Source of the DNA: Solirubrobacteraceae bacterium
Lineage (GTDB): Bacteria > Actinomycetota > Thermoleophilia > Solirubrobacterales > Solirubrobacteraceae
DNA length: 31,725 nucleotides
Direction of reading: 5' to 3'
Assembly (NCBI GenBank): GCA_023230855.1
Contig: JALNWQ010000026.1
Location: 1 to 31,725, forward strand
Below the pieces are notes generated by a model. It was not told the origin of the DNA and did not search any database. It worked only from the letters and a program-made list of their open reading frames with translations. This document shows positions 27,809 through 31,725 of this stretch, piece after piece. The position numbers and the translations under genes are program-made. Positions within the stretch are counted from its first letter, which is position 1. Each line of letters begins with the position of its first letter.

Positions 27809-28861
27809 TCAGGCGGGCGCGCGCCCGCCGGACGCGGCGAACGGCAGCGCCGTCACCGCGGCGGCCACCGGCTGCTCGCCGACCGGCCGTGCGCTGACCG
27901 TCGCGCCGGGCTCGACCTCGCGGCGCACGAGGGCGAGGGCGATCGGGCCGTGCCGGGGCGACGTGACGACGCTCGTCACGCGGCCGACCTCGCGGCCGTC
28001 GTCGACGAGCACGGTGCCGACGTCGACGGGACGCTCCAGCCGCAGGCCGCGCAGGTGGCGGTTGGGCCGACCGCGCCAGTGCAGGCGGGCGACGGTCTCC
28101 TGGCCGATGTAGCAGCCCTTGGTGAAGCTCACCGCCCGCTCGACGATCCCGGCCTCGGCCGGCATCGTCGCGTCGTCCATGTCGTGGTGCAGGCGGGGGC
28201 GGCCGTGCTCCACGCGCAGGATCTCGGCGGTCGCCTCGGGGATCGGCCGGGCCCCGGACCGCTCGAGCGCCGCGGCGACGTCGTCGGTGTCGGCGGCGTC
28301 GCAGAGGACGTCGACCCCGACGTCGGTGCGCACCAGGCGCACCGGTCGTCCCTCGACGGTCGCGGCGACGTGGTCGTGCTCCCCGGAGCCCGGCGCGACC
28401 CCGCCCGCGACGGCCGCGGCGACCGTGCCCGCGCGCGGGCCGACGATCGACAGCAGGCCCCGCTCGAGCGTGCGCTTGTGGAGCTCCACGTCGAACCCGA
28501 TGAGGTGGCGACGTAGGTGGGTGAACAGCGCCTGCAGCCCCGACCGCTCGCAGAGGATCAGGAGCTCGTCCCCGGCCGCCAGCACCCGCAGGTCGGTGAC
28601 GATCTTGCCCTTCGGGGTGAGCAGCGCCGCGTAGGCGCCCTCGCCGGGCCCGAGCGCGACGGTGTCGGCGGTGACCTGGCCGGCGAGGAACTCCGCCGCG
28701 TCGGCGCCGGTGAGCGCGAGCTTGCCCGACGCGGAGCGGTCGACGACGCCCGCGTCGGTCGTCGCGCGCCGGTATCCGTCGAGCGTCGCGGCGGCCTCCA
28801 CGACGTCGTCGGCGGCGGGTGGTTCCGGCACGGCCGTCGGCCGTCGGGGCTCGTCGCTCAT
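27809..28861 (-). CDS. ygfZ: Folate-binding protein YgfZ/GcvT-like (Fe-S cluster maintenance)
   Basis: 350 residues. Tetrahydrofolate-binding relative of GcvT needed for activity of some Fe-S enzymes, such as the tRNA-modifying MiaB. Visible marks are the N-terminal SGKLALTGADAAEFLAGQVT and LLTPKGKIVTDLRV, and the diagnostic KGCYIGQE with Cys250 followed by TVARLHWRGRPNRHLRG. The C-terminal barrel (GREVGRVTSVVTSPRHGPIAL) is complete. The start at 28861 is preferred because TATCGT lies 8 nt upstream. It is divergent to the two-gene unit at 28964. Strong family call; the E. coli symbol is used by homology. Confidence 0.92.
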   Translation of the reverse strand: MSDEPRRPTAVPEPPAADDVVEAAATLDGYRRATTDAGVVDRSASGKLALTGADAAEFLAGQVTADTVALGPGEGAYAALLTPKGKIVTDLRVLAAGDELLILCERSGLQALFTHLRRHLIGFDVELHKRTLERGLLSIVGPRAGTVAAAVAGGVAPGSGEHDHVAATVEGRPVRLVRTDVGVDVLCDAADTDDVAAALERSGARPIPEATAEILRVEHGRPRLHHDMDDATMPAEAGIVERAVSFTKGCYIGQETVARLHWRGRPNRHLRGLRLERPVDVGTVLVDDGREVGRVTSVVTSPRHGPIALALVRREVEPGATVSARPVGEQPVAAAVTALPFAASGGRAPA

Positions 28862-28869
28862 CCCGACCG

Positions 28870-28875
28870 ACGATA
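28870..28875 (-). promoter_or_regulatory. -10 box of ygfZ
   Basis: TATCGT on the minus strand ends 8 nt before the ATG at 28861. Confidence 0.45.
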
Positions 28876-28949
28876 GCGACCGTCCCGATCGGCCCCGGCG
28901 GGCGCGTCGATGCCCGGCGTCGATCGGGGAGATGTGCCGCGTTCGACGG

Positions 28950-28955
28950 TAGAGT
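28950..28955 (+). promoter_or_regulatory. -10 box of the 121-residue gene
   Basis: TAGAGT ends 8 nt before the ATG at 28964; the intervening bases (CCCCCCGG) are no Shine-Dalgarno site. Confidence 0.5.
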
Positions 28956-28963
28956 CCCCCCGG

Positions 28964-29329
28964 ATGGCGCTCGCTGACACCTTCCAGCGGGTCGTGGACT
29001 CGCTGCCTGATGACTGGACCGACCTGGAGCTCGATCTGCGGATCGAGGACGAGGACCGCTACGTGGAGGCCTCGACGTACGTCACCCCGACGTGCAACGC
29101 CCAGCCCTACAGCAGGTCCGAGTGGCACTGGCGGCTGCTCGTGGCGCACCGGTTCGGGCACGCCGCCGCACCGTCGGCGGTCCTCACCGCGTTGACGCTC
29201 ATGGACCAGGCGGGCCTGGCCGGCGAGCTCGCCGTGCGCGAGGTCCGCGTCGGTCGCGCCGAGGCGGTGCAGCAGTGGGGGCGGGGCGAGTCGGTCCGCC
29301 GCGAGTTCCGGCACCTCCGCGCCCACTGA
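28964..29329 (+). CDS. Uncharacterised 121-residue protein
   Basis: Not recognised. The chain is soluble and mixed: an acidic start (DTFQRVVDSLPDDWTDLELD), DEDRYVEASTYVTPTCNAQP with the only Cys, the aromatic block YSRSEWHWRLLVAHRFGHAA, and a helical, basic end (EVRVGRAEAVQQWGRG, RREFRHLRAH). No metal or nucleotide motif is obvious. Start set by TAGAGT 8 nt upstream. The next gene begins 5 nt after its stop, so the two form a unit. Confidence 0.75.
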   Translation: MALADTFQRVVDSLPDDWTDLELDLRIEDEDRYVEASTYVTPTCNAQPYSRSEWHWRLLVAHRFGHAAAPSAVLTALTLMDQAGLAGELAVREVRVGRAEAVQQWGRGESVRREFRHLRAH

Positions 29330-29334
29330 GCGGC

Positions 29335-29727
29335 ATGCCGAGCCCGACCAACGCCCCCGTGACGACCGAGGCCAGTCGCGTCGGCGTCCTCGTGCCGGAT
29401 CCCGAGCTCGGATCGGAGGTCGTGGACCTCGTCCGCGACGCCGGCCACGAGCCGATCCTCGCCGGCGACCTCGAGCGGCTCCACGACGCGGACCGCGACG
29501 CGCCGCTCGCGGCGATCGTCGCCGACCTCACGACCGACGGCGAGGACCGCGCCCGCGACCTCGCCGCCGGCCGGCCGCCCGGCGTGCCCGTCCTCGCGTG
29601 CTTCGCGCCGCCGGAGCCCGAGGTGCGGGCGGTCGCGATCGAGGAGGGACTGGAGCTCGTCGTGCCCCGGTCGCGGCTCATGCGTGAGACCGACGTCCTG
29701 CTTCGCGAGCTCCTCGCCCTGCCCTGA
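29335..29727 (+). CDS. Receiver-like 130-residue protein, probably not phosphorylated
   Basis: Begins 5 nt after the upstream stop. The pattern of strands and helices fits a response-regulator receiver (CheY-like) fold: RVGVLVPDPELGSEVVDLVR, HEPILAGD, PLAAIVADLTTDG, GVPVLACFAPPEPEVRAVA, LELVVPRSRLMRETDVLLRE. The position of the phospho-acceptor is occupied by D in VADLTTDG, but the acidic pair at the first loop and the Lys of the last strand are unclear (PDPE, and VPRSR instead of a Lys-Pro). It is therefore a degenerate or stand-alone receiver (inference). Partner proteins are not in the window. Confidence 0.7.
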   Translation: MPSPTNAPVTTEASRVGVLVPDPELGSEVVDLVRDAGHEPILAGDLERLHDADRDAPLAAIVADLTTDGEDRARDLAAGRPPGVPVLACFAPPEPEVRAVAIEEGLELVVPRSRLMRETDVLLRELLALP

Positions 29728-29752
29728 TCGCGCCGCGGGCCGGGTCGCGGGG

Positions 29753-30847
29753 TCAGGACCCCGGGGCCTGCTCCCACACCAGCGCGTCGACGTCGGGAGC
29801 CCGGTCGGTGATGCCGACCCGGGCCTCCCACGCCGCCCAGCGCCGCAGCGCCGTGCGGTCGATCGCCACCCCGGGACGGCCGTCGCCCGTGCGCATCGCG
29901 GGCGCGACCGCCCGCAACTGCTCCGCGGTGGTGGCGGGGTCGATCGAGCGGTCGCCGGAGCCGTCCCGGATCGTCCGGACGATCCGGTCGACGGCCGCGT
30001 CGTCGTCGACGCTCACCGTGCGCTGACCGAGGTCGAGCGCCCGGACGAACCGCCCGACCGCGTCGCCACGATCGGCGAGGACCTTCGACGTCGACACGAC
30101 GAGGAGCTCCGGGTACGACGGGGCCCCGAACCGGTCGACCCGGAACACCCGGGTGCCCGGGCGCCGCGATCGCAGGGCCACGCCCTCGGCGTTCCAGAAC
30201 CCGATCGCCGCGTCGACCCGCTCCGACAACAGCGCGCCGACCGCGTCGAACCCGATCGTGCGCCGGCGCACCGTCGACGGGTCGCCACCGTCGCCACGGA
30301 CGATCTGGTCGAACACCGCGTCGTCGCTCGGCAGCCCGGTCATCCCGACGGTGCGGCGCTCCAGGTCACGGGGACGCTCGATCCCCGGGCCGGCGATGAC
30401 CGAGCCGAGCGGCCGGTGGACGAGCGCCGCGACCGCCACGAGGTCCGCTCCGGCCTGGCGCGCCAGGGCGATGTCGTGGATGGTCATGATCGCCAGGTCG
30501 GTGCGGCCGGCGGCGAGCAGGCGCGCCCCGTCCGCCCCGGACGACGGCACCCGGACGCGCAGGTCCACGCGGGCGTCGGTGAACCGCCCCTGGTCCTGCG
30601 CCAGGTAGATCCCCGCGTGCACGGCGTTGGGGGCGAAGTCGAGCGTCAGCGACAGCCGCTCCACCGCGCCCGCCCCGCCGGCGCTCCCGGTCGTCACCGG
30701 GTCGGAGCCCCCACAGCCCGCCAGCAGCGCGGCGCTCGCCACGAGCGCCCCGAGCCGGGTCCTCCACGGTCGCCGGGACCGCTCCCGCCGGCGCGGCCGC
30801 CACGGGTCGAGGATGGTCGGGCCATGAGGGTGACGCTGTCCAGACAT
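29753..30847 (-). CDS. THI5/NMT1-type ABC transporter substrate-binding lipoprotein (ThiY-like)
   Basis: Periplasmic-side binding protein, likely for a pyrimidine thiamine precursor or a related small molecule. 364 residues: a long basic N-terminus, then signal sequence LGALVASAALLAGCGG with the lipobox Cys near 45. The binding domain starts LSLTLDFAPNAVHAGIYLAQ and continues GRFTDARVDLRVRVPSSGADGARLL, TDLAIMTIHDIALARQAGADLVAVAAL and the hinge segment FWNAEGVALR. These are the usual NMT1/THI5 marks (LDW/FxPNxxHAGxYxA). No permease or ATPase gene is adjacent, and no TPP riboswitch was recognised upstream. The ligand is therefore uncertain. Confidence 0.85.
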   Translation of the reverse strand: MSGQRHPHGPTILDPWRPRRRERSRRPWRTRLGALVASAALLAGCGGSDPVTTGSAGGAGAVERLSLTLDFAPNAVHAGIYLAQDQGRFTDARVDLRVRVPSSGADGARLLAAGRTDLAIMTIHDIALARQAGADLVAVAALVHRPLGSVIAGPGIERPRDLERRTVGMTGLPSDDAVFDQIVRGDGGDPSTVRRRTIGFDAVGALLSERVDAAIGFWNAEGVALRSRRPGTRVFRVDRFGAPSYPELLVVSTSKVLADRGDAVGRFVRALDLGQRTVSVDDDAAVDRIVRTIRDGSGDRSIDPATTAEQLRAVAPAMRTGDGRPGVAIDRTALRRWAAWEARVGITDRAPDVDALVWEQAPGS

Positions 30848-30912
30848 GCCCCCATGTTCACCGGGTTCGCGCGCGTGCGCGGCGCGGGGGTGGGAGCGGC
30901 GGCCCGGCCTCG

Positions 30913-30918
30913 TAGACT
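30913..30918 (+). promoter_or_regulatory. -10 box of cofG
   Basis: TAGACT ends 9 nt before the ATG at 30928. The intervening GGGCGGG could also serve as a weak ribosome site. Confidence 0.45.
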
Positions 30919-30927
30919 CCGGGCGGG

Positions 30928-31725
30928 ATGAGTCGCCGGGTGACGTTTTCGCGGAATCACACGTTGTCGTTGTCGCGGACGTGTTCGTCGGTGTGCAAGT
31001 ACTGCGCGTTCGCCACGCGCATGGCGCATCTGCGCACGCCCGAGGAGGTCGAGGCGGTCCTCGACGAGGCGGTCCGGCGACGCGCGAAGGAGTTGTTGAT
31101 CCTGACGGGGGAGGAGCCGGACTCCCATCCCGGGGTGCGTCAGCGGTTGGCGGAGCTGGGGTTCGAGGACTTCGTCGGCTATGTGGTGTGGGCGGGGGAG
31201 CGGGCGCTGGAGCGCGGCCTGTTGCCGCACACGAACCTGGGGGCGGTCTCCAGGGAGGACTTGGTGCGGTTGCGGCGCGTGACGGCGTCGCAGGGGGTGA
31301 TGCTGGAGTCGATCAGCGAGCGGTTGATGGAGACGGTGCATGCGGGGTCGCCGTCGAAGCATCCGCAGCGGCGGTTGGCGACGATCCGGGCGGCGGGGGA
31401 GCTGCGGATCCCGTTCACGTCGGGGATCCTCGTCGGGATCGGCGAGACCCCCGCCGAGCGGGTGGCGTCCCTTGAGGCGTTGGCGGAGGTCCATGCGGAG
31501 CACGGTCATCTGCAGGAGGTGATCCTGCAGAACTTCGTGCCACACGAGCGCTACTACGGCAAGGACGTGGGGGAGATCGCGGACGCGTCCGCGCGGGCGT
31601 ACTGGCGGACGGGGATCCTGGATGGGGAGCACGTCGGGTGGGAGCGCTCGCCGCACCTCGATCTTCCGGAGTGGGCGTGCCCGGTCTCGATCGAGGACAT
31701 GGTCGAGCTCGTCGGGATCACGCGG
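30928..31725 (+). CDS. cofG: 7,8-didemethyl-8-hydroxy-5-deazariboflavin (FO) synthase subunit CofG, partial
   Basis: Radical-SAM half of FO synthase, the deazaflavin core step of coenzyme F420 biosynthesis. The frame is open from ATG 30928 to the window edge (266 codons, no stop), so the C-terminus is missing. The [4Fe-4S] motif is CSSVCKYC (C19, C23, C26). Other family marks are LILTGEEPDSHP, GLLPHTNLGAVSREDL, SQGVMLESISERLMETVHAG, SPSKHPQRRLATIR, FTSGILVGIGETPAERVASL and HLQEVILQNFVPH. The short N-terminus fits a stand-alone CofG, as opposed to the fused FbiC of many actinobacteria, but a fused CofH half beyond the edge cannot be excluded. Leu codons are often TTG, rare elsewhere in the window. 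Confidence 0.92.
   Translation, partial: MSRRVTFSRNHTLSLSRTCSSVCKYCAFATRMAHLRTPEEVEAVLDEAVRRRAKELLILTGEEPDSHPGVRQRLAELGFEDFVGYVVWAGERALERGLLPHTNLGAVSREDLVRLRRVTASQGVMLESISERLMETVHAGSPSKHPQRRLATIRAAGELRIPFTSGILVGIGETPAERVASLEALAEVHAEHGHLQEVILQNFVPHERYYGKDVGEIADASARAYWRTGILDGEHVGWERSPHLDLPEWACPVSIEDMVELVGITR

Noticed and set aside
30848..30927. TPP riboswitch upstream of the THI5-type gene
   Set aside because: The 80-base divergent gap is too short for the full aptamer, and the conserved CUGAGA and ACCUGA-like elements are not seen.
30928..31725. Fused FbiC (CofG plus CofH)
   Set aside because: The N-terminus is short as in stand-alone CofG, but the window ends before the point where a CofH half would begin, so this is not settled.
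1..31725. tRNA, rRNA, CRISPR arrays, insertion sequences, prophage genes
   Set aside because: I looked for cloverleaf-like ends, regularly spaced repeats, transposase or integrase motifs and terminal inverted repeats, and saw none. A tRNAscan, Infernal or ISfinder search would be decisive.

Overview
The window is very GC-rich (clearly above 70% by eye) and its third codon positions are almost all G or C. It has flagellin, a FliA/WhiG-type sigma factor, the coenzyme F420 gene cofG, ethylmalonyl-CoA pathway genes and many apparently leaderless genes with TANNNT -10 boxes. Together these suggest a flagellated actinobacterium, most likely of the Thermoleophilia/Solirubrobacterales type (Patulibacter- or Conexibacter-like). 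That placement is inference; no rRNA or other marker is present. I see no tRNA, rRNA, insertion sequence, phage gene or CRISPR array, and no gene-free gap longer than about 250 bases.

Region 1 (1-13.8 kb) is a flagellar and surface-glycan block. Flagellin (32-847) ends at two GC hairpins. Two head-to-tail plus-strand gene groups follow. Each is preceded by a sigma-28-like promoter of identical geometry (TCAA, 15 nt, then a GCCGAC-like -10). The first group is a TPR/GT2 glycosyltransferase, a second GT2-type protein and a CHAP peptidoglycan hydrolase. The second is a sugar 3,4-ketoisomerase (FdtA-like), a sugar 3-aminotransferase fused in one chain to a GNAT/FemAB-type acyltransferase, a methyltransferase, an FAD oxidoreductase and a second, paralogous methyltransferase. 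On the opposite strand, the sigma-28 gene is followed after 14 nt by a large glycosyltransferase. The simplest reading is a sigma-28-controlled system that makes an N-acylated, methylated 3-amino-3,6-dideoxyhexose and attaches it to flagellin. The fused aminotransferase-acyltransferase is its most unusual part.

Region 2 (14.0-27.0 kb) is metabolic. It holds meaB (B12-mutase chaperone GTPase), the B12 mutase (Ecm/MeaA type) and crotonyl-CoA carboxylase/reductase, which are three components of ethylmalonyl-CoA metabolism. Interspersed are a large polytopic membrane protein, a TetR regulator, a membrane-anchored polysaccharide deacetylase, an Old Yellow Enzyme, a tandem pair of nearly duplicated metallo-beta-lactamase-fold hydrolases, clpS, an RNase Sa-like secreted lipoprotein and a small protein directly behind ccr. 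A 32-bp tandem repeat carrying a palindrome, followed by a strong hairpin, lies between the convergent membrane-protein and TetR genes.

Region 3 (27.2-31.7 kb) has a small lipoprotein, ygfZ (folate/Fe-S assembly protein), a divergent two-gene unit of unknown function, a THI5/NMT1-type substrate-binding lipoprotein, and cofG (F420 synthesis), which runs off the right edge. Its codon use differs visibly from its neighbours.
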